Shown here piece by piece: positions 24,357 through 33,849 of a stretch of 64,000 nt of DNA. Origin of the DNA: JANJUB01 sp040081075 (GTDB lineage: Bacteria > Armatimonadota > Fimbriimonadia > Fimbriimonadales > Fimbriimonadaceae); NCBI GenBank assembly GCA_040081075.1, contig JBEBHJ010000006.1, forward strand, positions 20,415-84,414, read 5' to 3'. The number at the start of each line of letters is the position of its first letter. The first letter of the stretch is position 1. Made by a program: the position numbers and the translations under genes. Below the pieces are notes generated by a model that was not told the DNA's origin, did not search any database, and was given only the letters and a program-made list of their open reading frames with translations.

Positions 24357-27300
24357 TTAGCTGGCGTTCACCGAAAACCGGTAAGTTCCCGATTTGAGTA
24401 GGGTTGACTTCTCATATTGATTCTGGCCGTCCGAAGCGCCAGTGCCAGGAAACTTGACGTGCGCCATCGCATTAGCCGGAATAGTCACGTCCCAAACCAG
24501 GCCCTTACTTGTGCGTTTCCACTTGCTTACGATTCGACCGACCGGCGAATCGTAAGTGCCTCCCCCGTGAGTCAGGCGGTCATCCAAAACCGGGGCCAAA
24601 ACAAATTCATTCCAACCCGGTTTTAGGGGCCGGATTCCAATGATGTTTTCGAACATCCATTGGCCGACCGATCCCAAAGCCCAGTGGTTAAATGAGTTCA
24701 TGCCCGGGTCTTGGAATCCGCGGCCTTTGACAAATCCATCCCAGCGCTCCCAGATGGTGGTCGCGCCTTGCTCAATCGTATAGCCCCAGCTGGGAAATGA
24801 CTTGTTGAGGAGCAGGGTGTAGGCCAGTTTGGCTCCTGCGGGGCCGGAGCGGCTGAGAACTTCCATGGTGCGGTGAGTCGAATGAAACCCAGTTGTGATG
24901 TGCGTGTTCGTTCGATCAATGGCGGCGATCAGGTTTTGGAATGCCGCTGGTTGATCTTTTGCTGAAAGGATTCCCAGGGAGAGCGCCAATCCATATCCTG
25001 CCTGGGTATCTCCCTTGATCTTTCCATCTTTGATAAACTCGGCCGCGAAGGCATCCGATATTGATTGCGCAAGCTTGTCCCAGCGAGTTGAGTCAGCGCC
25101 AATTGCCTTAGCCATATCGCGGGCGGCCGTGGCGGATTGGAACCACATCAGCGTGGCAAAAACCTCCTTCGGGCATTCGCCGCCTGTTCGGGGCCACCCA
25201 TCGCGAACAACGGTATCCCCGTTGAGCCAATCGCCGTAGTCATTGCCGCGGTTATTGATCCAGAGGTGGTTGGGGTTGTTCGATTCAACCCACGCCAGAT
25301 ACCGCTCGATCGCAGGAAAATGCTGTTCAACCACACGCTTATCTGCCGTGTGATTCCAGTAATCCAGCGCGAATCCAACGGCAGCATCGCCCCATCCGGG
25401 CACACCTGTAAAGCGATCGTTCTTTCCGTACGGGTGAGGCGCAAAGTCTGGGAATCGGCCGTTGTCTGCTTGGGAATCTCGTAGATCTGTGAGCCACTTT
25501 GGTGCGAACGCCGACAGGTCCATCACACGAAAAGCCGTTTGACCAAAGCTTAAGATGTCGCCGGTCCACCCGAGCCGCTCGTCACGCTGAGGGCAATCGG
25601 TTGGAACTGACATCAGGTTCGCTCGCTGAGTCCAAACAATGTTTTGCCAAAGCCGATTGACCATCGGGTCAGAGCACTCAAAGGTCGTGGTTTCGGGCGA
25701 AGATGAGTGAAACACACGTCCCAGAAAATTGGGCATCGAGCACCCTGGTGCCGTCACTTCAACGTAGCGGAATCCATGGTAAGTGAATGTGGGCTCGTAT
25801 TCTGTGGGCTTTCCATCAAGCGTTAAGCGATCAATTTGAGGTGCGCCGCGGAGGTTCGTGGTGTATAGTGTTCCGTCTTCGTTTAAGAATTCGCCGTGGC
25901 GGAGAACGACTTGGGTTCCTTCAGGCCCGTTGATCCCCAGTTTGACGTGCCCCACCATGTTTTGGCCAAAATCTGCGATCCACTTACCAGGGCTCAGCTC
26001 CTTTACAGATTTAGGTTTCAGTTCGATAGAAACCCGAATTGGCTCGTTGGTCTGAGGAACAATCTTCAAAGTCGCCGGAGGGTTGAACGTGGCCGCTCTT
26101 TCACCGCCCGCTACTTTCCGCCGTGCATCGTATATTTCGCCGTCTAAGAGGTCGCTGGATTGAATGGGGCCGTCTGAGGCGGTCCAGGTTTCATCAGTGC
26201 GATGAAATTCGACTGACCCATCGGCAAGTTCTAACCGAAGTTCGCCGGAGAAGAGAGCCTGCCTGCCATATACACCCCGTGGAAATCCTCTTGGATCGAG
26301 AGCCTGAGCCATTCCCAACCTTCCGGCGTACCAGCCGTCACCAAGGACAACGGAGATGTCGTTTTCCCCTTCTTTCAGCATTTTCGTGACATCGAACGCC
26401 TGATATTGAACCCGCGAGAAGTAGTCCGTCCATTCAGGTGCTAGAACATTCGAGCCGACTCTCTTGCCGTTGATCGAGGCTTGAAATGCGCCAAGGGCCG
26501 AGCCGTAAAAAAGAGCCCGCTTCACCTGTCTGGGTGACACGAACTTTTTGTCAAGATAAACCGCAGGTAAAGAATCCATGCCTTTCATCCCGTGCGATTC
26601 AGTGTCGCCGTTTGTGAGATTCTTAGTGCTCCATTCGCGATTTTCCAGTGAATCGGATGCGCGCACGACCTTGCCGTTGGAGATCACTTCTGATCCTTTC
26701 AAAACCTGAATTTCGGCGAAGGCGAGGCCAAAATCATCGCGCCGTTCGCGGAGTTTCGAGCAGTGGAGGCGTAATACTTGTCCCTGTAGACCCGACAGCG
26801 AAATGACCTCCGGTTGGGTTGGCCGTTGTATGTCGTTCGCCGTTTCAAAGACCGTTTTTCCGTCCAACTCAAGCCTAAATCGAACGGGAAACATGAAGCC
26901 CGCTGTCTCCGGGAGCCAATCAAATGGCTTCGCCGGGAAAAGAACGACCTTATCGAAACTTTGAGAAGAACCGAGGTCAATCTCGACCCATTTTTGGTCG
27001 GTGGCGTTCTTTGTGAGTTGTGAATGGAATCCGTTGTGAGGCCTAACTGGTGGTTCAATCTTCCTGTTCTTAGAGATCCACTTGGGCTTCCATGCTGATA
27101 ACTGGGTTGTGAAAGACTCCCATCCGCTCCATTCGCCGGGTTGGTTCGTTTGATCCCAAAGCCGAACTCGCCACTCATATCGAGTTTCCGGGGTCAAATC
27201 TGGTGCGATAACGAAGTTCTCAGAACTCTTCTTCTTGCCCGAGGTCCAAAACTCCTTACCGTTGGCTCGTAGCGTGACTTCGAACGCGGTCTGCAACACG

Positions 27301-27461
27301 GCATGCCCAGTTCCCGTCATCCACCAAGAAAGGCGGGGTTGTTGGCAAACAACGGCCAAAGGTTGTTCGAGATAGTTGCATCGCAAATGGTTGGGTTTCA
27401 TGGTCAAAATACTGCCAAATAAGAGAGCGGCGAACACGTTCGTCAAACTACCCCAAAACAC
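24357..27461 (-). CDS. Secreted alpha-L-rhamnosidase (GH78)
   Basis: 1034 residues. An N-terminal hydrophobic segment (FAALLFGSILT) is followed by the rhamnosidase order: an N-terminal beta-sandwich (LRCNYLEQPLAV), a carbohydrate-binding-like domain, then the alpha/alpha-barrel catalytic domain with VPTDCPQRDERLGWTGD near residue 620 holding the catalytic acid region. The C-terminal beta domain follows after GATTIWERWDGF. The enzyme releases terminal rhamnose from rhamnogalacturonan, flavonoid glycosides or bacterial polysaccharides; the true substrate is not known. The length agrees with the family. No operon partner is adjacent on this strand. Confidence 0.88.
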   Translation of the reverse strand: MFWGSLTNVFAALLFGSILTMKPNHLRCNYLEQPLAVVCQQPRLSWWMTGTGHAVLQTAFEVTLRANGKEFWTSGKKKSSENFVIAPDLTPETRYEWRVRLWDQTNQPGEWSGWESFTTQLSAWKPKWISKNRKIEPPVRPHNGFHSQLTKNATDQKWVEIDLGSSQSFDKVVLFPAKPFDWLPETAGFMFPVRFRLELDGKTVFETANDIQRPTQPEVISLSGLQGQVLRLHCSKLRERRDDFGLAFAEIQVLKGSEVISNGKVVRASDSLENREWSTKNLTNGDTESHGMKGMDSLPAVYLDKKFVSPRQVKRALFYGSALGAFQASINGKRVGSNVLAPEWTDYFSRVQYQAFDVTKMLKEGENDISVVLGDGWYAGRLGMAQALDPRGFPRGVYGRQALFSGELRLELADGSVEFHRTDETWTASDGPIQSSDLLDGEIYDARRKVAGGERAATFNPPATLKIVPQTNEPIRVSIELKPKSVKELSPGKWIADFGQNMVGHVKLGINGPEGTQVVLRHGEFLNEDGTLYTTNLRGAPQIDRLTLDGKPTEYEPTFTYHGFRYVEVTAPGCSMPNFLGRVFHSSSPETTTFECSDPMVNRLWQNIVWTQRANLMSVPTDCPQRDERLGWTGDILSFGQTAFRVMDLSAFAPKWLTDLRDSQADNGRFPDFAPHPYGKNDRFTGVPGWGDAAVGFALDYWNHTADKRVVEQHFPAIERYLAWVESNNPNHLWINNRGNDYGDWLNGDTVVRDGWPRTGGECPKEVFATLMWFQSATAARDMAKAIGADSTRWDKLAQSISDAFAAEFIKDGKIKGDTQAGYGLALSLGILSAKDQPAAFQNLIAAIDRTNTHITTGFHSTHRTMEVLSRSGPAGAKLAYTLLLNKSFPSWGYTIEQGATTIWERWDGFVKGRGFQDPGMNSFNHWALGSVGQWMFENIIGIRPLKPGWNEFVLAPVLDDRLTHGGGTYDSPVGRIVSKWKRTSKGLVWDVTIPANAMAHVKFPGTGASDGQNQYEKSTLLKSGTYRFSVNAS

Positions 27462-27525
27462 TATTCAGCTATCGTTCAGATTCCATCTAGTGGAGAGATA
27501 GCTCCATCGTTCACATTCACTGTGC

Positions 27526-29184
27526 ATGGCGGACGGTCTACACTTGAAGGAAATGAGACCTGACGCAGTCTTACATGAAGCTCACGTTGCAACACGCATG
27601 CTCTCGGATGACCAACTAAGTGCGATCATGCGGGCGATGCTCACCGTGTCCGATCTGGGGTTCCTGATCACAGACCTTGAGCACGTTGCTCTTGCTTGCA
27701 ACTCGAAGTTTGGGATTTTTTTTGGGGTAGACCCTCACCGCGTGCCTACCATGGAGGTTGAAGAACTTAGGGAAGTAGTCTATCCGCGCCTCGTTGATCC
27801 AGCCGCTTGGACACACCAACTAGACGATGTTTATGAGCGTCCCAACGACCGCCACCAAGACTTGTTGATTCTCGAGAACCCGTTCATCGTGCTTAAGCGC
27901 GTAACGGCTCCGGTTTTGGGCGAAGATGGTGTGGCCATTGGCCGAATATGGGCGTTTGAGGATGTAACCGAACTACAAAATCGACTTCGTCGACAGGATG
28001 CGATATACGAAGTCAGCACCTTCAACGATCCTGAACCGGCGAAAGTTTGCGAAATGATCGTGCGGCGTGTTGCCGAGTTTTACGATTCGATGGCGCTCCT
28101 TTCAATCTGCGATGGGGATCGCCTGGTTTTCCGTTCGGTCGCAGGTGCACCGGAATGGCTCGGATCTATCTCCGAAAACACCCTCACCGATTCATACTGC
28201 CAATTTGCCCTGAGAGATTTGAAGTCGATTCTCATCCAAGACAGCGCACTTCATCCCGGAGCGAGCAATGTTTTGCCCGCGCAAGCGGGGCTCTGTCGCT
28301 ACCTAGGCGCCCCAATCATCGATGCAAAACGTCGTGCGATCGGGACGGTTTGCATCTTGGATAACAAGCGCGATGAGCCCTTGGGGCCAGCGGATCGCGA
28401 GTTTTTGGATGTCTTGGCAAACCGGTTGGCCGTCGAGCTGGAACGGGAAGCAATGATTGAGGAGCGATCCAAAATTGTCACACGACAACTGGCCGAGACG
28501 ACTTCCGAGCTCAGCGAAGCTCGGGAAAACCTCATTCAAGCAGAAAAGCTTTCTGTTGCGGGAACGCTAGCGGCAACGATCGCCCATGACATAAAGAACA
28601 TCCTCGCTTCGTTCAGGCTGATTGTTGATCAACGTCAACTTACTGATGCGGAGAAACTTGTCCAGGTTCGCACTCAGGCCGATCGATTTGCAATCTTGTC
28701 CCACCGACTCCTGTCCTATGTCAAACCCAAGTCGCTTTCTCGCGAGCGTGTGGACTTGGTGGAGATCATTCGTACCGCCTGTGCGCTCTTGCAATCGCAA
28801 GCAGATATAAGTGGCGTCAAAGTTTCACTCCAGTTACCCGAGACCCTTTTCATAACAGGGGATTCCCATCGCATCGAGCATTTTCTCGTGAACCTGATGC
28901 TGAACTCAATTCAAGCCATGACAAAGGGCGGAACCCTGGCAATTTCGCTAGAATCGGAAAAAGTGAAAATTCTTCGGATCAAAGATACGGGAGGCGGCAT
29001 TTCGGTTGATATGCAATCGCGCATGTTTGAGCCCTTCTCGTCATCTCGGAAGGATGGGTTCGGCTTGGGGCTGTTTAGTTGCATGCAGATTGCTCGTGAG
29101 CATGGATGGAGTTTGGAAGTGGAGAGCACTGTAGGTGTAGGTACCGAGTTTTTGGTGGGTTTCGGGGACGACCGTGAACGATAG
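27526..29184 (+). CDS. Soluble sensor histidine kinase with PAS-like and GAF domains
   Basis: 552 residues with no membrane segment. Residues about 30-150 look PAS-like (DLGFLITDLEHVALACNSKF), residues 165-310 form a GAF domain (LAPIIDAKRRAIGTVCILD-type core in LGAPIIDAKRRAIGTV), then a coiled helix, an H-box with the phosphorylated histidine (TIAHDIKNILAS near residue 353), an N-box (NLMLNSIQAM) and G-boxes (DTGGGI and GFGLGL). It autophosphorylates and passes phosphate to the response regulator that follows, whose GTG start overlaps its end by 11 nt. The start has no clear ribosome-binding site. The cytoplasmic signal is unknown. Confidence 0.85.
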   Translation: MADGLHLKEMRPDAVLHEAHVATRMLSDDQLSAIMRAMLTVSDLGFLITDLEHVALACNSKFGIFFGVDPHRVPTMEVEELREVVYPRLVDPAAWTHQLDDVYERPNDRHQDLLILENPFIVLKRVTAPVLGEDGVAIGRIWAFEDVTELQNRLRRQDAIYEVSTFNDPEPAKVCEMIVRRVAEFYDSMALLSICDGDRLVFRSVAGAPEWLGSISENTLTDSYCQFALRDLKSILIQDSALHPGASNVLPAQAGLCRYLGAPIIDAKRRAIGTVCILDNKRDEPLGPADREFLDVLANRLAVELEREAMIEERSKIVTRQLAETTSELSEARENLIQAEKLSVAGTLAATIAHDIKNILASFRLIVDQRQLTDAEKLVQVRTQADRFAILSHRLLSYVKPKSLSRERVDLVEIIRTACALLQSQADISGVKVSLQLPETLFITGDSHRIEHFLVNLMLNSIQAMTKGGTLAISLESEKVKILRIKDTGGGISVDMQSRMFEPFSSSRKDGFGLGLFSCMQIAREHGWSLEVESTVGVGTEFLVGFGDDRER

Positions 29185-29872
29185 AATTTTGGTAGTAGAT
29201 GATGATCGGTTCCTCTTGGACAATGTTTCCAAGTTGTTACAGGGCGAGGGATACGTGGTCGAAGGTGCAGGTTCGGGCGAGGAGGCCCTTGATCGGCTCG
29301 AGAGGAACGTCGCAAATATGGTTGTGTTGGACCTTGGGCTACCGGGAATTGATGGTCTGACAACTTGCCGACGAATTCGCAAGAAGTGGACGATGCCGGT
29401 TCTCATGCTCACCGCTCGAACTGATGCGACCGACAAAGTTTTTGGGCTGGAGGTCGGGGCGGATGACTACCTCACTAAACCCTTCGACGGAAACGAGCTT
29501 GTGGCGCGTGTTCGGGCCCACCTGCGCCGAAACAATCAGTACGCAATGGGGAAAACGGGTGGAGCAGACCCCCAGGTTATCGGGGATCTTAGAGTTGATC
29601 ATGAAACCCGGGGAGTGGAGCTAAACGGGAAGGCGGTTCCGCTGACAACGAAAGAGTTTGATTTGATCGCTTACCTAGCCAAGAACCTCGGGCGGGCGAT
29701 CAGTCGTGACCAGCTTTTTGAGAGCGTTTGGGGCTACGAAATGGACTATAACACCAACAGCCTTGACGTGTATATCTACCGTATTCGACGCAAGATTGAA
29801 GTAGATCCGAACCGTCCGCGCTATCTTCAAACCATGCGAGGCTATGGCTATCGTATGATGGCTGAAGATTGA
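29174..29872 (+). CDS. OmpR-family response regulator
   Basis: 232 residues starting at GTG inside the end of the kinase gene. The receiver domain carries the acidic pair DDD at residues 9-11, the phosphoacceptor in VVLDLGLPGIDG near residue 53, threonine in MLTART and lysine in LTKPF. The C-terminal winged helix (residues 130-230) has LTTKEFDLIAYLA and the recognition and wing regions ending in RYLQTMRGYGYRM. It binds DNA as a dimer after phosphorylation by the upstream kinase. Target genes are not known; the zinc-ribbon membrane protein downstream has its own TATAAT. Confidence 0.92.
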   Translation: MNDRILVVDDDRFLLDNVSKLLQGEGYVVEGAGSGEEALDRLERNVANMVVLDLGLPGIDGLTTCRRIRKKWTMPVLMLTARTDATDKVFGLEVGADDYLTKPFDGNELVARVRAHLRRNNQYAMGKTGGADPQVIGDLRVDHETRGVELNGKAVPLTTKEFDLIAYLAKNLGRAISRDQLFESVWGYEMDYNTNSLDVYIYRIRRKIEVDPNRPRYLQTMRGYGYRMMAED

Positions 29873-29920
29873 TTTGAATGAAGTTGAGTAGATAACCGTC
29901 TAATTGTTTAGGGAACAACC

Positions 29921-29926
29921 TATAAT
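29921..29926 (+). promoter_or_regulatory. Promoter -10 box TATAAT before the zinc-ribbon protein gene
   Basis: A perfect TATAAT lies 18 nt upstream of the ATG at 29944. No good -35 element is present at 17 nt spacing, so the promoter may need an activator or may use a different -35. Confidence 0.45.
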
Positions 29927-29943
29927 ATTAGTAAGGGCGGAAC

Positions 29944-30732
29944 ATGGCGTTTTGTAATTGGTGCCAGCTGGAATCTCAGGGCGACGACGTTTGCGAGTGG
30001 TGTAAACGCCCTGTTGCTCGGTTTAAATACTCCGGGTTTGACTTCATCCGGGAAGTCGAGCCAAGTGGCGATAAGGTCATTCCGATCGTCGCTTCGGTGG
30101 TGCTTATTTGCTTTTTGGCTCTGATCGGGTACGCGGCTCTGTCGAAGCCTGCCCCAGCGGCGACGGCGAAACTTGAGCCAATTGGCACTCTAACTGGGAG
30201 CGCCCCGGGGAGCGGCGGCCCCTCTGCCGCAGCGGTAACCGCTTTAAAAGCAGCGAGCTCACCGACTGCACCCCCGACAGCCGAGCCTCCGGTATACCGG
30301 CCACCCGTGGTTAGACCCGCCGAAAACTCAAGCCGCCCGGGCGCCCTCAGCACGACAACGCAGGCCTGGGATGACACTGTCATTTCGCCTTTGAAGCTTG
30401 AGAAGGCCTCGCTGAAGATCGCCCGCGATGGCGACGGTTCGCTCGTTTGTTTCGGCACTCTGACCGTCACGCTAATCTCGAATACCGAGTTGACCAATGT
30501 CAAAATCGTGATGAATTCCGACAACGGCCCGATCGTTTTTCGTGCATTCACCGGCCCCGCTGAACAACCGAATGAACATGAGATCGTTTCACTTTTGCCC
30601 GGGCTCACCGAGTTACGCGTAATCGCCCAAGATGTTGATCGCAACTCCCTGGAAGCTCGATTGAAGAAGATCACAGTCACCGGTCGGATCGATAGTGAAA
30701 CGGTAAGTGGCTCCGTGGCCCTCGGCAACTAG
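29944..30732 (+). CDS. Zinc-ribbon, single-pass membrane protein of unknown function
   Basis: 262 residues. Residues 4-22 form a zinc ribbon (CNWC ... CEWC, ten residues apart). A single membrane helix follows at about 45-66 (VIPIVASVVLICFLALIGYAAL), then a low-complexity Ala/Pro/Thr/Ser linker (residues 70-140) and a C-terminal beta domain of about 110 residues with EKASLKIARDGDGSLVCFG. The layout suggests a cytoplasmic metal-binding head and an extracytoplasmic beta domain, the arrangement of several regulatory or assembly proteins. The end overlaps the nitrilase gene by 4 nt, convergent. I do not recognise the C-terminal family. Confidence 0.7.
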   Translation: MAFCNWCQLESQGDDVCEWCKRPVARFKYSGFDFIREVEPSGDKVIPIVASVVLICFLALIGYAALSKPAPAATAKLEPIGTLTGSAPGSGGPSAAAVTALKAASSPTAPPTAEPPVYRPPVVRPAENSSRPGALSTTTQAWDDTVISPLKLEKASLKIARDGDGSLVCFGTLTVTLISNTELTNVKIVMNSDNGPIVFRAFTGPAEQPNEHEIVSLLPGLTELRVIAQDVDRNSLEARLKKITVTGRIDSETVSGSVALGN

Positions 30733-31586
30733 CGCTCAATCTTGTTTGCAATTTTGCAGATATCACCCCAGGCGCTTTGTAGGTCGCTTGTAAGGGGTAG
30801 TTGAGAACGGGCGATTTCGACAATTTCGGGATCTATTTCACATAGAACAAGATGCGATTCCATGATCGGCGCCTCAGCTATTGTATGCCCAAATGGATTG
30901 ATGACCGATGAGCCGCCAACGAATCCTTTTCCCCCCTCAAAACCACAAAGTTGAGCGTTTACGCAATACACGCCGTGTTCATCACTAACGGCTCGGAGCA
31001 TTCGGTGATAGCGGTCGAGATTGCCGATGGTGGCAGCTTCGAATCCACGTGCGGGCGAGGCGCTCGGAATCAACACAATTTGGGCTCCTGCTACTGCGCA
31101 GAGGGCCGAAAGCACCGAATGCCAAACGTCTTCGCAAATTAAGATCGCCATTCGACCGAGGCGCGTATCAAACACCCCTAGCTCGTGGCCCCGCGAAACA
31201 AACCGTTCCTCATCGAAAACGCCGTAGGTAGGCAGGAAGAATTTTCGGTAAGTATGGACGACTCGGGAGAACTGGCCAACTTGCAAATAAGCGGCGGAAT
31301 TGTACAAGTTTCCGCCGCTTTTCTCGTAAAAGCCGACAAGGAGATCAAGGGGGCGATCAAGAGCATGGAGGCGACCATCTAGTTCATCAAGTAACTCGGC
31401 GGGGGAAATGGCGGCCGCCAAAACTCCACCCTCAAGAAAGTAGCCGCTTGTAATCGTTTCTGGGAAAACAACCAGTTCAGCCCCTTCGGCTGCAGCTGAT
31501 AGGGCGAATTCAGCGATTTTATCGAGGTTGGCCGATACATCAGCCTTTTTTGGAGTGAATTGGGCGACACCAACCGTAAAGCTCAT
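30729..31586 (-). CDS. Carbon-nitrogen hydrolase (nitrilase family)
   Basis: 285 residues from the ATG at 31586 (MSFTVGVAQF, the normal family start); an in-frame ATG at 31634 lies before it and is unlikely. The catalytic triad is visible: glutamate in VVFPETITSG (near residue 42), lysine in YRKFFLP (near residue 113) and cysteine in LICEDVWHS (near residue 148). The enzyme is cytoplasmic and hydrolyses an amide, nitrile or carbamoyl group; ICEDVW resembles the glutaminase part of NAD synthetases. The divergent neighbour is hutH, with the two starts within 40 nt, so they may share a regulatory region. Confidence 0.85.
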   Translation of the reverse strand: MSFTVGVAQFTPKKADVSANLDKIAEFALSAAAEGAELVVFPETITSGYFLEGGVLAAAISPAELLDELDGRLHALDRPLDLLVGFYEKSGGNLYNSAAYLQVGQFSRVVHTYRKFFLPTYGVFDEERFVSRGHELGVFDTRLGRMAILICEDVWHSVLSALCAVAGAQIVLIPSASPARGFEAATIGNLDRYHRMLRAVSDEHGVYCVNAQLCGFEGGKGFVGGSSVINPFGHTIAEAPIMESHLVLCEIDPEIVEIARSQLPLTSDLQSAWGDICKIANKIER

Positions 31587-31620
31587 GGCCCGAGTATCCC
31601 ATGCGAGGTAACTTCTTTGC

Positions 31621-33054
31621 ATGATCCTCCTCAATGGTCAACCGCTTTCGATTGGCGAAGTGGAAAGGGTGGCGCACGGAATGGAACCTGTTGGAGTTCA
31701 TCCCGAAGCCCGAGAGCGAATGAAAACCAGCCGATCAGTTGTTGATGAAATTCTCAGGCGGGGCGATATTGTTTACGGAGTGAACACGGGCTTTGGCCGA
31801 CTCTCGGACATTACCTTGCCGCCGGAAAAGCTCCGCCAGTCTCAACTGAATTTGATCCGTAGCCATGCATGCGGAGTTGGAAAACCACTTTCTTTCGCTG
31901 AAACTCGGGCCCTCATGCTCCTAAGGGCAAATGTCTTGGCGACCGGATTTAGTGGGGCCCGTCCGGAGGTTCTGGATGCACTTGTCACCATGATCGAAGA
32001 GGGGCGGCATCCGGTGATTCCAGAAAAGGGCTCGGTAGGGGCCAGTGGCGATCTTGCACCCCTCGCCCATCTCGCTGTCTCGCTGGCGGAAGACATCGAG
32101 CTTGAGGCAAAGGAGGGCCTAGTTCTTATCAATGGTACGCAGGCCATGGGGGCGGTAGGTTGCCTGGCGATAGGCCGGGCGACCCGATTGCTCGAGGCGG
32201 CCACGCTCATCGGAGCATGCACGCTTGAGGGATTACTTGGCACTCCCGTTGCGTTTGATCCCAGAATCCATGCGGCTCGGCCCCACGACGGGCAGGTTCG
32301 TGTCGCTGGCCAACTCACGCATTATTTGGCGGGCTCCCAGATTAGGGAGTCGCACCTCCAAGGAGATACTCGAGTTCAAGATGCTTACGCTTTGCGCTGC
32401 ATGCCCCAAGTTCACGGTTCGGTTTGGGACACGCTCCAGTTTGCTCGGCGTACACTCGAGATCGAAACGGGTGCGGCCACCGACAATCCGTTGGTTTTCA
32501 GCGAAACCGGCGAAGTCCTCTCCGGTGGCAATTTCCACGGAGCTCCGCTTTCGCATGCGTTTGATTTTGCTGCAATCGCCCTCACCGATCTCATGAGCAT
32601 GTCTGAGCGGCGAACCGAGCGCCTCGTCAACCCCGATTTGAGCGAGGGCCTGCCCGCATTTCTTGCCCGCGATGCAGGCTCCTCCAGCGGCCTGATGATC
32701 CCCCATGTTGTGGTTGCCGCGTTGCTCAATGAAGCGAAAGTTCTGTCTCATCCATCCAGCACCGACAATGTGCCAACTTCAGCCGGTAAAGAAGATCACG
32801 TCTCAATGGGTATGACAGGGGCGCTGAAGTTGCGCCAAATTGTAGACAATCTCAGTCTTGTGCTCGCGATCGAGGCCATTGCCGCTTGCGAGGCCTTGGA
32901 GTATCGTCGGCCCCTTCGTTCATCGAGGACGGTAGAAGGTTTTTACGCTTGGGTTCGGGAAACGGTCGCCCCTCTGACCGAGGACCGCTCCTTAACCGAA
33001 GACATCGAGGGTCTAGCCGCGAGGCTCTGCGAATTCGAACTGCCCTTCAAATAG
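31621..33054 (+). CDS. hutH: Histidine ammonia-lyase
   Basis: 477 residues. GSVGASGDLAPLAHL at residues about 137-151 holds the Ala-Ser-Gly that cyclises to the MIO prosthetic group, and YGVNTGFGRL at residue 53 and SAGKEDHVSMG are active-site blocks. It converts L-histidine to urocanate and ammonia in the cytoplasm, the first step of histidine breakdown. No other hut gene is next to it, which is unusual, and the length is slightly below the common 500-510. Tyrosine or phenylalanine ammonia-lyase is a less likely alternative. The last 42 nt overlap the end of dapF, converging. Confidence 0.9.
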   Translation: MILLNGQPLSIGEVERVAHGMEPVGVHPEARERMKTSRSVVDEILRRGDIVYGVNTGFGRLSDITLPPEKLRQSQLNLIRSHACGVGKPLSFAETRALMLLRANVLATGFSGARPEVLDALVTMIEEGRHPVIPEKGSVGASGDLAPLAHLAVSLAEDIELEAKEGLVLINGTQAMGAVGCLAIGRATRLLEAATLIGACTLEGLLGTPVAFDPRIHAARPHDGQVRVAGQLTHYLAGSQIRESHLQGDTRVQDAYALRCMPQVHGSVWDTLQFARRTLEIETGAATDNPLVFSETGEVLSGGNFHGAPLSHAFDFAAIALTDLMSMSERRTERLVNPDLSEGLPAFLARDAGSSSGLMIPHVVVAALLNEAKVLSHPSSTDNVPTSAGKEDHVSMGMTGALKLRQIVDNLSLVLAIEAIAACEALEYRRPLRSSRTVEGFYAWVRETVAPLTEDRSLTEDIEGLAARLCEFELPFK

Positions 33055-33849
33055 GATCTCGGCTTCTCCGGTTACGGTCGGGGCGGCGTCCCATGTCGCC
33101 AGCTCTACTTGGACAGTTCCACCCGGGTTGTGAACTTGAATCTGCCCGCAGGCCCCGCGTTCGCGACAATAGGCAACCGCCGACGCCGTACTTCCAGTTC
33201 CACACCCCATAGTTTCACCCGCGCCCCGCTCCCAAATTCGTAGTCTAACCTGATTCTCGCTAAGCTCCTGCATCCACATCGCGCTGGTTCTCTCCGGGAA
33301 CATAGGGTGGTGTTCCAACTCCCTGCTAACTGCAAAAAACTGCTCATCCTCAGGCAACTTCGCTACCGGCAGCACTACATGAGTCGATCCCGTGGAGATC
33401 GCATGAATCCGATAGGGCACGCCGGAAAGCAAAATTTGCTCGTTCACCATTTCGTGTCCAAAGAGGTGTGGGACCGCAAGCGGGTCATATGTCGCTGATT
33501 GGAGGGTTGTTCTAGCACTCGGGCCATTTGTCGTCACTTGAACTTCACGACCCAGGTGAGAAATGACAAACTGGTCGGAATTGACGAACCCGCGAAGCCG
33601 ACCAAATACGGCGGCGCAACGCAGGCCATTTCCACAAAAATCTTCGGTCCCGTCGGGGTTGAACATTCTTAGCTGCAGGCCGTTTTCAGCACGGGCTAGC
33701 ACCAAGACGCCGTCGCTACCGATCCCAAAATGGGGTCGAGAAGCTCGAATCACAAATTCAACCAACCTCTCTTCCGGCCAACCGGGCTGGGGTTCAATCA
33801 GCACGAAATGGTTACCGGTTGACTGCACTTTCCAAAATGGAACCGTCAC
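33013..33849 (-). CDS. dapF: Diaminopimelate epimerase
   Basis: 278 residues. The catalytic cysteines are in NPDGTEDFCGNGLRCAA (near residue 71) and GETMGCGTGSTASA (near residue 213), and STGNHFVLIE opens the protein. It converts LL- to meso-diaminopimelate, the direct precursor for peptidoglycan and lysine. The start is GTG and overlaps the stop of the upstream 645-residue gene by GTGA, so the two are translated together. The 3' end overlaps hutH. Confidence 0.93.
   Translation of the reverse strand: MTVPFWKVQSTGNHFVLIEPQPGWPEERLVEFVIRASRPHFGIGSDGVLVLARAENGLQLRMFNPDGTEDFCGNGLRCAAVFGRLRGFVNSDQFVISHLGREVQVTTNGPSARTTLQSATYDPLAVPHLFGHEMVNEQILLSGVPYRIHAISTGSTHVVLPVAKLPEDEQFFAVSRELEHHPMFPERTSAMWMQELSENQVRLRIWERGAGETMGCGTGSTASAVAYCRERGACGQIQVHNPGGTVQVELATWDAAPTVTGEAEILFEGQFEFAEPRG

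Noticed and set aside
29976..30728. 250-codon minus-strand open frame opposite the zinc-ribbon protein
   Set aside because: The plus-strand reading has CxxC pairs, a membrane helix and a TATAAT; the minus-strand reading shows low-complexity Gly/Ala/Ser content typical of a shadow.
30729..33054. Nitrilase and hutH as a histidine-degradation operon
   Set aside because: They are divergent and no hutU, hutI or hutG gene is present, so shared function is not supported.
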